From Hyphomicrobiaceae bacterium (GTDB lineage Bacteria > Pseudomonadota > Alphaproteobacteria > Rhizobiales > Hyphomicrobiaceae): a stretch of DNA of 64,000 bases. Both the position numbers and the translations under genes were made by a program. Within the stretch, counting starts at the first letter, position 1, and each line of letters begins with the position of its first letter. Below, in pieces: positions 52,941 through 59,921 of this stretch. The notes beneath the pieces were generated by a model. It was not told the origin of the DNA, ran no database searches, and saw only the letters and a list, made by a program, of their open reading frames with translations. The stretch is taken from the NCBI GenBank assembly GCA_022844225.1, contig JALHMC010000004.1, positions 1 through 64,000 of the forward strand. The letters run 5' to 3'.

Positions 52941-53843
52941 ATGTCCAACGCTAAACTTCCATCGGGCCTCGCGGCTCACACGCTACCCAGTCGCCTCGAC
53001 TTCGAGGCGAGCCCGCTCGGCGGCCCGGTCGCGCGTCTGACCCACGGTGATTTCCAGGCCCTCGTCGCGCTGCACGGCGCGCAGGTGCTCAACTGGACCT
53101 GTGGCGGCGACGGCCTGCTTTGGCTCTCGCCCGTGGCGCGCATTCGCGACGGCAAAGGCATCCGTGGCGGCATTCCCGTCTGCTGGCCATGGTTCGCCGA
53201 TCACCCGACCGATGCCAGCAAGCCCGCGCACGGTTTCGTTCGCCACCGGGCGTGGTCGGTCGCTTCGACGCATTCCACCCCCGACGGGGTCTCGATCACG
53301 CTCACAACTGCGACCACGGATGGCGACCGCTCAATGTGGCCGCACTCGGCCGAGGTGCTGGTTACCGTCACGCTGGGAGAGATGCTGACGGTTGCGCTCA
53401 AGACGCGGAACACGGGCACCGATCCGTTTCCGCTGACCGAGGCGCTGCACACCTATTTCCGTGTCTCGGACATCGCCAATGTATCGGTGATCGGGCTTGA
53501 GGGGGTCGCTTATCTCGACAAGCTCGAAGGCTTCGCCAGGAAACGGCAGGCGGGTCCGATCCTGTTTGCCGGGGAGGTGGATCGCATCTATCTCGGCCGG
53601 ACCTCGCCCATCACCATCTTCGACAATGGCCCGAACCGTCGCATCGTCATCGAAAGCGCCGGTAGCGGCAGTGCCGTGGTTTGGAACCCCTGGACCGAGA
53701 AGACTGAGCGTCTAGGCGATATGGGCTCGCCCGATGCGTTCCGCCAGATGCTCTGTGTAGAAACTTCCAATGCCGGCGACGACATCGTGATGCTCGGTCC
53801 CGGTGAGACCCACACGCTCGGCGCTGTCTATCGCATCGGCTAA
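52941..53843 (+). CDS. D-hexose-6-phosphate mutarotase (YeaD-like aldose 1-epimerase family)
   Basis: 300-residue galactose-mutarotase-fold protein. Family blocks: GIRGGIPVCWPWFADHP, HGFVRHRAWSV with the conserved His, PLTEALHTYFRVSDI, and GSAVVWNPWTEK. Interconverts alpha and beta hexose-6-phosphates. The ATG at 52941 is preferred; an ATG at 52905 would add 12 residues. Neither has a strong ribosome binding site. Confidence 0.9.
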   Translation: MSNAKLPSGLAAHTLPSRLDFEASPLGGPVARLTHGDFQALVALHGAQVLNWTCGGDGLLWLSPVARIRDGKGIRGGIPVCWPWFADHPTDASKPAHGFVRHRAWSVASTHSTPDGVSITLTTATTDGDRSMWPHSAEVLVTVTLGEMLTVALKTRNTGTDPFPLTEALHTYFRVSDIANVSVIGLEGVAYLDKLEGFARKRQAGPILFAGEVDRIYLGRTSPITIFDNGPNRRIVIESAGSGSAVVWNPWTEKTERLGDMGSPDAFRQMLCVETSNAGDDIVMLGPGETHTLGAVYRIG

Positions 53844-53881
53844 TCAATCACCTCACTCTTGCCACATGAAAGACGCCACGC

Positions 53882-54703
53882 ATGCGCATCGTCCGCAATA
53901 GCGACCTCGAGCCGACGTGGAGCGTACTTCGCGCCAAGGAGCCCGGTTTCATGCGCTCGCTGGTGACGTGGATGGGCGGCCCCGAGGGTTACATCAACAC
54001 CAATCCCGGTGTCGCAATCGAAAGTCGCCATTGTGCCGTGGGACGGATGGACATGGGGCCGGGCAATCGCCAGCCTGGGGTGCATACCCACACCATGGAT
54101 GAGATCTACGTCATCCTCGAAGGCGAGGCCGAGAGCTTCGACGGTGTAGGCAACCGTCATCGGGCCGGGCCGCTCGACTGCCTCTACATCCCGAAAGGTG
54201 TTCCACATGGCGTGCGAACGGTCGGCGACAAGACCTTGAGGTTGCTCTGGGTGAACGACGACATCGAGCGCTGGGGCGTCTCGGTCTACGAGGAAGGTCC
54301 AGGTCCGCATGCGGCGCAGGACGAGGTCCGGCTGATCCCTTTCATGGCGCTGGAGCCGAATTGGGACGGCCCGCGCGCCAAAGAGGCCGGATTTCAGCGC
54401 TGGAGCGCAAGTTGGGTCGCCTGCAGTCGCGCCGGGCCCAATCACAATCCGGACGTCGCTCGACCGAGCGATAGGCTTTCGGTTGTTCTCACCGTCGTGC
54501 AACCCGCCAATCGGATGCAGTTGCCGCCGGACGGAGATGGACTGCATGTCGTTGTCCGTGGCCGTTGCGTGATCCTACGCGATGGCCGCAGCGAGGTGCT
54601 CGGGGCACAGGATGCCCTGTTCTGTTCGGCGGACGAGCGATTGGAGCTGCGTGCGCTGGGTGACGACCCGCTTTACGTCATCTCCGTACGGACGCCGCGC
54701 TAA
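53882..54703 (+). CDS. bicupin protein, unknown substrate
   Basis: 273-residue protein with two cupin halves. The first has the metal-binding pattern VHTHTMDEIYVILEGEAESFDG and LYIPKGVPHGVR. The second half (VVLTVVQPANRMQLPPDGDGLHVVVRGRCVIL) has lost the His ligands and is probably structural. Both halves start with the same framing sequence (FMRSLVTWMGG / FQRWSASWVAC), evidence of an internal duplication. Possibly a metal-dependent dioxygenase or isomerase. Confidence 0.85.
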   Translation: MRIVRNSDLEPTWSVLRAKEPGFMRSLVTWMGGPEGYINTNPGVAIESRHCAVGRMDMGPGNRQPGVHTHTMDEIYVILEGEAESFDGVGNRHRAGPLDCLYIPKGVPHGVRTVGDKTLRLLWVNDDIERWGVSVYEEGPGPHAAQDEVRLIPFMALEPNWDGPRAKEAGFQRWSASWVACSRAGPNHNPDVARPSDRLSVVLTVVQPANRMQLPPDGDGLHVVVRGRCVILRDGRSEVLGAQDALFCSADERLELRALGDDPLYVISVRTPR

Positions 54704-54810
54704 GTTATCCCCGCCCTCAAGACTTGTGATATGCTGCCGATGAGCTTCTCTGTATGCAAGTAAAATGACCATTTAATCTTGCAATTGAAGTCTTCATCCA
54801 TAACTACACG

Positions 54811-54839
54811 TTGACAGCGTGCCGCTCATTCGGTACATT
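54811..54839 (+). promoter_or_regulatory. strong sigma-70-type promoter
   Basis: Perfect TTGACA (54811-54816), 17-base spacer, TACATT (54834-54839, 4/6 to TATAAT), within an unusually AT-rich stretch (54720-54810). Transcription would start near 54846. It precedes a stretch without an ORF that ends in a terminator. Confidence 0.68.
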
Positions 54840-54845
54840 TGAGGT

Positions 54846-54996
54846 ATAACGCGACAGTTGGGCCTGACAACACCTGCTGGCTCTCCCGCCATCGGCGATG
54901 CGACCAAGCAGAAGAGTTCCCGGCCCCCTTTCGTACCGCTCTCTCCGCTGAAGGACTGCACACGCAAGCCGGCCGCCCCGCGAGCCGGCTTTTTTG
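54846..54996 (+). ncRNA. candidate small RNA or terminated GTA leader
   Basis: About 150 bases between the promoter at 54811-54839 and an intrinsic terminator at 54966-54996, with no supported ORF. Internal complementarity includes GGGCC/GGCCC, CTGCT/AGCAG and CGCC-ATC-GGCG, which could nest into a rod. It does not show the SRP-loop (GGAAG) signature and is not obviously 6S or tmRNA. Alternatives are a long 5' leader of the GTA operon controlled by premature termination, or a chance promoter-like match. Confidence 0.42.
54966..54996 (+). terminator. intrinsic terminator before the GTA cluster
   Basis: Perfect 8-bp stem AAGCCGGC/GCCGGCTT, 10-base loop and a run of six T residues. It lies about 50 bases before the small terminase gene. 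Confidence 0.8.
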
Positions 54997-55048
54997 TTGT
55001 CGCACCCGGCCGGTGAAGCTTCGTGCTCGCGCATCTGCCGGAGGCTTC

Positions 55049-55654
55049 ATGACCGCACATTCTGCGCCCGAGTGGGCTGCCGTTCGCCGCCGCTACGAGG
55101 AGACACAAGACAGCATCACCACCATCTGCGCGGACGCCGGAATCGCAAAGAGCCGCTTCGAGACAGTGCGAAAGCGCGAGCAATGGCGGCGTCGAAACCC
55201 GAAACCATTTCCACCGCTGCGCAAGACGGCGGCTCCGACGCAAATCGAACGCGATGACGAAATCGAGGAGTTGCCGCTGCCAGAGATGCCTTCTCCAGCG
55301 CCGGCCCTCGCGCCTCGGCTCCTTGCCACGCCTGTCGCACGCCGCCGTCTGCTCGAACGGCTGGTTGCCGCCATCTCGATGAAGCTCGAGCAATTGGAGC
55401 GCCGCATGACCAACGATCTCGCTGCGGGCGAGGATTCCACCGCGACCGATCACGAGCGCGAGGCGCGGGCGATCGGTGCTTTGATCGACAACCTCGACAA
55501 GATCACGGAGATCGAAACTGGGCTCGGAAAACCTGCCGGCAAGTCCGGCTCCACCGTCCCCGCCACCGATCTTGCCGACGAGGCGGAGCGCTGCCGCCGC
55601 GAGCTTGCGGAGCGCCTTCATCGCATCGTCGAGGCTGCCGAGAAAGGCGCGTGA
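55049..55654 (+). CDS. GTA/phage small terminase subunit-like protein (gp1)
   Basis: 201-residue protein at the position of RcGTA gp1, directly before the large terminase. A helix-turn-helix-like N terminus (WAAVRRRYEETQDSITTICADAGIAKSRFETVRKREQWRRR) is followed by a Pro/Ala linker and a long helical region (RRRLLERLVAAISMKLEQLERRMTNDL). Such proteins recognise DNA for packaging. The ATG at 55049 follows GGAGG. The open frame upstream crosses the terminator and is rejected. Confidence 0.78.
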   Translation: MTAHSAPEWAAVRRRYEETQDSITTICADAGIAKSRFETVRKREQWRRRNPKPFPPLRKTAAPTQIERDDEIEELPLPEMPSPAPALAPRLLATPVARRRLLERLVAAISMKLEQLERRMTNDLAAGEDSTATDHEREARAIGALIDNLDKITEIETGLGKPAGKSGSTVPATDLADEAERCRRELAERLHRIVEAAEKGA

Positions 55655-56945
55655 GGGAGCGTTGTCGGCACTCTTCGCCGACGATGCGATTGCGCGTTTC
55701 ATCACCCACGACTGGCAGCTATGGGCTCGGGACGATCAACTCCCGCCGCTCCATGCCGCCACCGGCAAGGACTGGCGGACCTGGTTGTTGCTCGGTGGGC
55801 GAGGCTCGGGGAAAACCCGCGCCGGGGCCGAGTGGGTTCGCGCCGTCGCGCTGGGTTTGTGGCCCGGTGAGCCGCGCGCGGCCCGGATCGCGCTCGTCGG
55901 GCCGACGCAGGCGCATGTCCGCGCCGTCATGGTCGAGGGTGTCTCCGGTCTGATGTCGGTGCATCCGCGCGGCGAGCGGCCTGTGCTCGAGATCTCGAAA
56001 TCGCAGCTCTTCTGGCCGGCGACCGGAGCGATCGCCCAGTTCTTCTCGGCGGAGGATCCGGAGGGCTTGCGCGGGCCGCAGTTCGACGCCGCGTGGTGTG
56101 ACGAGCTCGCCCGCTGGAATCGGGGCAACCGGGCCTGGGACATGTTGCAGTTCGGGCTTCGTCTCGGGACGCTGCCGCGCCAGGTGGTGACCACGACGCC
56201 GCGCGCGACGAAACTGCTGAAGGCCATCATTGCCGACGAGGCGACCGCCATCACCCGGGCACGTACCGTGGACAACGCGGCACATCTCGCCCCCGCCTTC
56301 ATCGCCGAGGTGACACGCATGTATGCCGGCACCGCGCTCGGCCGCCAGGAACTCGATGGCGAGGTCGTCACCGAACGGCCGGATAGCCTCTGGCAGAGGA
56401 AGTGGATGGTCGAGGCTCGGACTCGAATCGCGCCGGAAATGCGCCGCATCGTGGTCGCCGTCGATCCGCCCGTGACCGCCACCGAGAACGCCGATACGTG
56501 CGGCATCGTCGTTGCCGGGCTCGGTCCCGACAATCGCGCCTACGTGCTCGCCGACCGCTCGCTGCAGGGGCGCGATCCCGCCACCTGGGCGCGCGCCGTC
56601 ATCGCCGCCTTTCGCGATTTCGCCGCCGATCGCATCGTCGCGGAATCGAACCAGGGCGGCGATCTCGTCGTCAACGTCATCCGATCGGTGGACCAGAATG
56701 CGCCCGTCAAGAAAGTGCACGCCAGCCGCGGAAAGTTCGCTCGCGCCGAGCCAATTGCCGCTCTCTACGCCGAGGCGCGCGTCGTCCACGTCGGCGAGTT
56801 TCCCGCGCTCGAGAACCAGATGTGCGACTTCGGCCCCGAAGGCCTCTCCGAAGGTCGCTCGCCGGATCGCGTCGACGCCCTCGTCTGGGCCTTGACCGAG
56901 CTGATGCTCGTCTCCACCCGCGATCCGGTCATACGGCGGCTTTAG
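55572..56945 (+). CDS. large terminase subunit (GTA gp2)
   Basis: 457-residue DNA-packaging motor. ATPase: Walker A LLLGGRGSGKTRAGAEWV, Walker B-type AAWCDELARW, coupling motif VVTTTPRAT. Nuclease: acidic residues in VVAVDPPVTATENADTCG and SPDRVDALVWAL. A TTG at 55572 gives the N terminus seen in relatives (basic, then ITHDWQLWARDDQLPP) and overlaps gp1 by 83 bases; another TTG at 55662 is possible. Cytoplasmic, acts at the portal vertex. Confidence 0.92.
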   Translation: MPTRRSAAAASLRSAFIASSRLPRKAREGALSALFADDAIARFITHDWQLWARDDQLPPLHAATGKDWRTWLLLGGRGSGKTRAGAEWVRAVALGLWPGEPRAARIALVGPTQAHVRAVMVEGVSGLMSVHPRGERPVLEISKSQLFWPATGAIAQFFSAEDPEGLRGPQFDAAWCDELARWNRGNRAWDMLQFGLRLGTLPRQVVTTTPRATKLLKAIIADEATAITRARTVDNAAHLAPAFIAEVTRMYAGTALGRQELDGEVVTERPDSLWQRKWMVEARTRIAPEMRRIVVAVDPPVTATENADTCGIVVAGLGPDNRAYVLADRSLQGRDPATWARAVIAAFRDFAADRIVAESNQGGDLVVNVIRSVDQNAPVKKVHASRGKFARAEPIAALYAEARVVHVGEFPALENQMCDFGPEGLSEGRSPDRVDALVWALTELMLVSTRDPVIRRL

Positions 56946-56975
56946 CCTGCGCCTCCCGCGCGGAACAACCTCTTC

Positions 56976-57068
56976 CGACGGGTGTCTCCTCTCCCGCCCG
57001 TCGGATTGCGTCAGGCACCGGCCGCTCGAGCCGCGCCGCACGGCAGCGCCGCCGCCGGTGCCTGACGC
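56976..57068. repeat. two hairpins between large terminase and portal
   Basis: CCGACGGG (56976-56983) pairs with CCCGTCGG (56997-57004). Immediately after, GCGTCAGGCACCGGC (57008-57022) pairs perfectly with GCCGGTGCCTGACGC (57054-57068) across a 31-base loop. They fill most of the 187-bp intergenic gap in an otherwise tightly packed cluster. They could be transcript-processing or attenuation structures, or REP relatives. Confidence 0.7.
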
Positions 57069-57132
57069 TCCTTTCATCAGCCTTGCCCCTTGCGCGCTCG
57101 GCGCGACCACCCACAACCACGGAGCTGCGCAT

Positions 57133-58539
57133 ATGCCCAACGCCGCACCTACCTTCGGCGCGCGCCTCGCCGCGCGACTTTCTTCGTGGGCGCTTCAGGT
57201 GCCGACGTGGCACCCGCGCCGTGCAAACGAAAAGCCGGAACAGGACAGGCCCACGACCGTCGGCCACGCAAGCAACGCGGCGTTCGACGCCCACTCGACC
57301 CATCCCAGCCCCGTCATCCCCGCGAAGGCGGAGACCCACGTGCCTCTCGATCAGAAAGCCTCTGCCACCGGCCCGCTGATCGCCTTCGAGCACCTGCGCC
57401 GTCCGGTCTGGACGCCACGCGACTACACGGCCTTCGCCAACGAAGGCTTCATGCAGAACGCCATCGTCTACCGATGCGTGCGCATGATCGCGGAGTGCGC
57501 GGGCCACATCCCGTTGCTTCTCTACGCGGGCGATCAGGAAATCGACGCGCATCCGGTCAAGGATCTCGTGCGCCGCCCGAACGGCCACGAGAGCTGGCCT
57601 GAGTTCATGCAGAAGCTCGTTGGCTTCCTGCTCGTCTCCGGCAACGCGTACCTTGAAGCCGTTGCGATCGACGGCGCGGTCCGGGAAATCCATCTCCTCC
57701 GCCCCGACCGCGTCAAGGTCGTGCCGGGTGCCGATGGCTGGCCCGAGGCGTTCGACTACACGGTCGCCGGCCGCACCGTGCGCATCGGCGGCGAGGCGGT
57801 CGACGGCGTCCGCTCTGTTCTCCACGTCAAGCTCTTCCACCCGACCAACGACCACTACGGCCTCTCGCCGCTCGAAGCCGCCGCACAGGCGATCGACCTT
57901 CACAACACGGCGTCCAAGTGGAACAAGGCGCTGCTCGACAACTCGGCGCGGCCCTCCGGCGCCATCGTCTACACGGCGCGCGACGGCAATCTGACGGGCG
58001 AGCAGATCGAGCGCCTCAAATCCGAGCTGGAAGCTGGCTTCCAGGGCTCGGCCAACGCCGGCCGTCCTCTCCTGCTCGAAGGCGGTCTCGACTGGAAGGC
58101 GATGTCGCTTTCTCCGAAGGACATGGATTTCATCGAGGCGCGCCACGTCGCCGCCCGCGAGATCGCGCTGGCGCTCGGCGTGCCGCCGATGCTGCTCGGC
58201 ATTCCCGGCGACAACACCTATTCGAACCTCGCCGAGGCTCAGCGCACCTTCTGGCGCTCGACCGTGCTCCCCCTCGTCGAGCGCATCGCCGCCGAGTTCG
58301 CGCACTGGCTGGCGCCTGCTTTCCGCGATCCGGTCGAGTTGCGCGTGGACATCGACACGCTCCCGGCGTTGGCCGGCGAGCGCGAGGCACTCTGGGCCTC
58401 ACTCGAAAAGACCTCGTTCCTTACCGACGCCGAGAAGCGCATGCTCGCCGGCTTCTCGCCGACCCTTAGCGCGGATGCGAAGAGGTTCAACCCCGGCCAA
58501 CCGCGTGTCCCGTCCGGTCAGCCCGGCGGCGGCCAGTGA
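57133..58539 (+). CDS. HK97-family portal protein (GTA gp3), frame continues into a toxin
   Basis: 468-residue portal through which DNA enters and leaves the head. Portal blocks: NEGFMQNAIVYRCVRMIAECAGHIP, LVSGNAYLEAV, HPTNDHYGLSPLEAAAQAID, and IALALGVPPMLLGIPGDNTYSN. ATG at 57133 after GGAG. A REP-like palindrome adds VIPAKAETH at residues 61-69. The end reads FNPGQPRVPSGQPGGGQ and then TGA; the same frame goes on TDGDGG into a WHH nuclease domain. Related pre-toxin linkers usually have Trp (TGG) in this place. So this was probably a 622-residue portal-toxin fusion before a TGG-to-TGA change. Confidence 0.9.
   Translation: MPNAAPTFGARLAARLSSWALQVPTWHPRRANEKPEQDRPTTVGHASNAAFDAHSTHPSPVIPAKAETHVPLDQKASATGPLIAFEHLRRPVWTPRDYTAFANEGFMQNAIVYRCVRMIAECAGHIPLLLYAGDQEIDAHPVKDLVRRPNGHESWPEFMQKLVGFLLVSGNAYLEAVAIDGAVREIHLLRPDRVKVVPGADGWPEAFDYTVAGRTVRIGGEAVDGVRSVLHVKLFHPTNDHYGLSPLEAAAQAIDLHNTASKWNKALLDNSARPSGAIVYTARDGNLTGEQIERLKSELEAGFQGSANAGRPLLLEGGLDWKAMSLSPKDMDFIEARHVAAREIALALGVPPMLLGIPGDNTYSNLAEAQRTFWRSTVLPLVERIAAEFAHWLAPAFRDPVELRVDIDTLPALAGEREALWASLEKTSFLTDAEKRMLAGFSPTLSADAKRFNPGQPRVPSGQPGGGQ
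57312..57340 (+). repeat. REP-like palindrome inside the portal gene
   Basis: 29 bases that match the intergenic palindrome at 1893-1921 in 28 positions (CGTCATCCCCGCGAAGGCGG start). It is in frame and adds a VIPAKAETH peptide to the portal N-terminal region, upstream of the conserved body. Confidence 0.85.
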
Positions 58540-59001
58540 ACCGACGGGGATGGTGGTGTAGGTGACTTCGGTCGCTCCCCCGATGGCACCCCGGTCGATC
58601 CCTCGCAATCACGGCGACCCGGAAGGGGCCCTGCTCAGTCGGCGCCACCGAAGCCCGGACCGAATCCACCAATCTCGCCTGACCAACGTTTGCGCAACCA
58701 TGATCTCGCCAGCAAGAAGCACCCCGACACCGGCATCCCCTTCGACAAGGATGGCTTTCCCGATTTCTCCGGTGTTGCTACGAAAACAGTCAAGGTGCCA
58801 CATACGGGCAACCGAGAAGCCGATTTTCGCGCAGCCAACCAAGCAGCGGGATTTGGTGGCTTGCCAACGCCTCCGAAGGGAATGACATGGCACCATCATC
58901 AAGACGGAAACACGATGCAGTTGGTCCCATACGATTTGCATCGTCGCACGGGGCACACCGGCTCGATTGGTGTCGGAAACCTTCCGGGAAGAAATAGGTA
59001 A
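58540..59001 (+). CDS. polymorphic-toxin C-terminal module, WHH-type HNH/ENDO VII nuclease domain
   Basis: Reads in the portal frame from just after its TGA: a Gly/Pro-rich linker (TDGDGGVGDFGRSPDGTPVD, then PAQSAPPKPGPNPPISP), then HDLASKKHPDTGIPFDKDGFPDFSG and READFRAANQAAG. It ends with the catalytic signature GMTWHHHQDGNTMQLVPYDL and HRRTGHTG typical of WHH toxins (DNA-cutting HNH/ENDO VII superfamily). There is no ATG in frame between the portal stop and the domain; only a TTG at 58690. Expression would need UGA readthrough or that weak start. Its stop is four bases before the immunity ATG. GC is lower than in portal. Confidence 0.82.
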   Translation, partial: TDGDGGVGDFGRSPDGTPVDPSQSRRPGRGPAQSAPPKPGPNPPISPDQRLRNHDLASKKHPDTGIPFDKDGFPDFSGVATKTVKVPHTGNREADFRAANQAAGFGGLPTPPKGMTWHHHQDGNTMQLVPYDLHRRTGHTGSIGVGNLPGRNR

Positions 59002-59005
59002 GACG

Positions 59006-59461
59006 ATGTCGATCGAGTTGAAAGAGGGAAATGAGCCCACTAGTGGGCAAGCGATTGCTGAGCTGGAGAACGCTTTGAGCATCGCATTGCCGGAAGCCTA
59101 CCGGTCGTTCCTCTTGAATGCGAATGGTGGGCGACCGTTGCGGCCTGTGTTTCCTATTGCGGGCATGCACTCGAACCCAATCGGTCACGTCAATTTCTTC
59201 TTTGGCATTGGAGCATCTCCAGAGAGCTATGATCTGCAAAAGACGAACGAGTTCTATGCTCTACCAAAGGGGATCGTCTTGATAGCCGAGAACGGAATGG
59301 GTGACTACATATGCCTCGATCTGCGCAACGGCAAAGAGCACGTGGTCTTCTGGGACCATCGACACTTCTGGGGAACTGGCGAGTGGCGCGAAAAGGATCT
59401 CTACCTCATCGCGAGGTCGTTCGGAGAATTTCTCGCATCTTTGAGGCCATGGAGTAGTTGA
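59006..59461 (+). CDS. SUKH (SMI1/KNR4)-family immunity protein
   Basis: 151-residue protein with the SUKH pattern: IAELENALSIALPEAYRSFLLNANGG, then FFFGIGASPESYDLQ, LPKGIVLIAENGMGDYICLDLRNGKE, VVFWDHRHFW, and SFGEFLASLRP. SUKH proteins bind and neutralise toxins encoded just upstream, commonly HNH-type nucleases. ATG at 59006, four bases after the toxin stop. Base composition is lower in GC than the GTA genes. It remains intact, as expected if the toxin is still made at some level, or was until recently. Confidence 0.9.
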   Translation: MSIELKEGNEPTSGQAIAELENALSIALPEAYRSFLLNANGGRPLRPVFPIAGMHSNPIGHVNFFFGIGASPESYDLQKTNEFYALPKGIVLIAENGMGDYICLDLRNGKEHVVFWDHRHFWGTGEWREKDLYLIARSFGEFLASLRPWSS

Positions 59462-59522
59462 CTCCCCGCTGGAGGCCGCCGCCCAGGCGATCGACCTGCA
59501 CAACACCGCGTCCAAGTGGAAC

Positions 59523-59547
59523 GTCGTGCCGGAGGCGCGCAACTCAA
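59523..59547 (+). repeat. 25-bp inserted mini-element, copy 1
   Basis: Begins GTCGTGCCGGAGGCGCGC and ends AACTCAA. It interrupts the portal-like sequence exactly between AAC and the codon that is AAG in the intact portal (TAG here). It matches the reverse complement of the element at 59773-59797 in 22 of 25 positions. Confidence 0.82.
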
Positions 59548-59772
59548 TAGGCGCTGCTCGACAACTCGGCGCGTCCCTCCGGCGACATCGTCTACACGGC
59601 GCGCGACGGCAACCTGACGGGCGAGCAGATCGAGCGCCTCAAGTCGGAGCTGGAGGCTGGCTTCCAGGGTTCGGCCAACGCCGGCCGGCCGCTCTTGCTC
59701 GAAGGCGGGCTCGACTGGAAGGCGATGTCGCTCTCGCCGAAGGACATGGACTTCATCGAGGCCCGCCACGTC

Positions 59773-59797
59773 TTGAGTTGCACGCCTTCGGCATGAC
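59773..59797 (-). repeat. 25-bp inserted mini-element, copy 2 (opposite orientation)
   Basis: On the plus strand begins TTGAGTTGCACGCC and ends TTCGGCATGAC, placed exactly between CACGTC and GCCGCCCG of the portal-like sequence. Reverse orientation of copy 1. Confidence 0.82.
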
Positions 59798-59921
59798 GCC
59801 GCCCGGGGGGCGCGACGCCCACCACGCCCCGTACCCACGGCCGCCAGCGCACATAAAAATCGAACCAATCCGCCTCGGGCCCCGCCCCTGGGCGCTCGAC
59901 ACCTCATGTCCGGAGCCATCC

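Larger units (their letters stand above)
59462..59800 (+). pseudogene. broken second copy of the portal gene (middle part)
   Basis: Matches portal 57862-58152 closely but with many third-position differences: SPLEAAAQAIDLHNTASKWN, then ALLDNSARPSGDIVYTARDG and LEAGFQGSANAGRPLLLEGG, up to FIEARHV. The reading frame is broken by a 25-base insertion at 59523-59547 followed by an AAG-to-TAG change, and by another 25-base insertion at 59773-59797. Similarity ends eight bases after the second insertion. No start or stop of its own. It marks the right edge of the toxin/immunity insertion. Confidence 0.9.

Noticed and set aside
54846-54965. Known housekeeping RNA (SRP, 6S, tmRNA)
   Set aside because: The SRP GGAAG loop, tmRNA tRNA-like ends and a clear 6S architecture are not visible, so only a generic small-RNA call is made.
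55719-58305. Long minus-strand open frames opposite terminase and portal
   Set aside because: Shadows of the GTA genes; no recognisable domains and no start signals.
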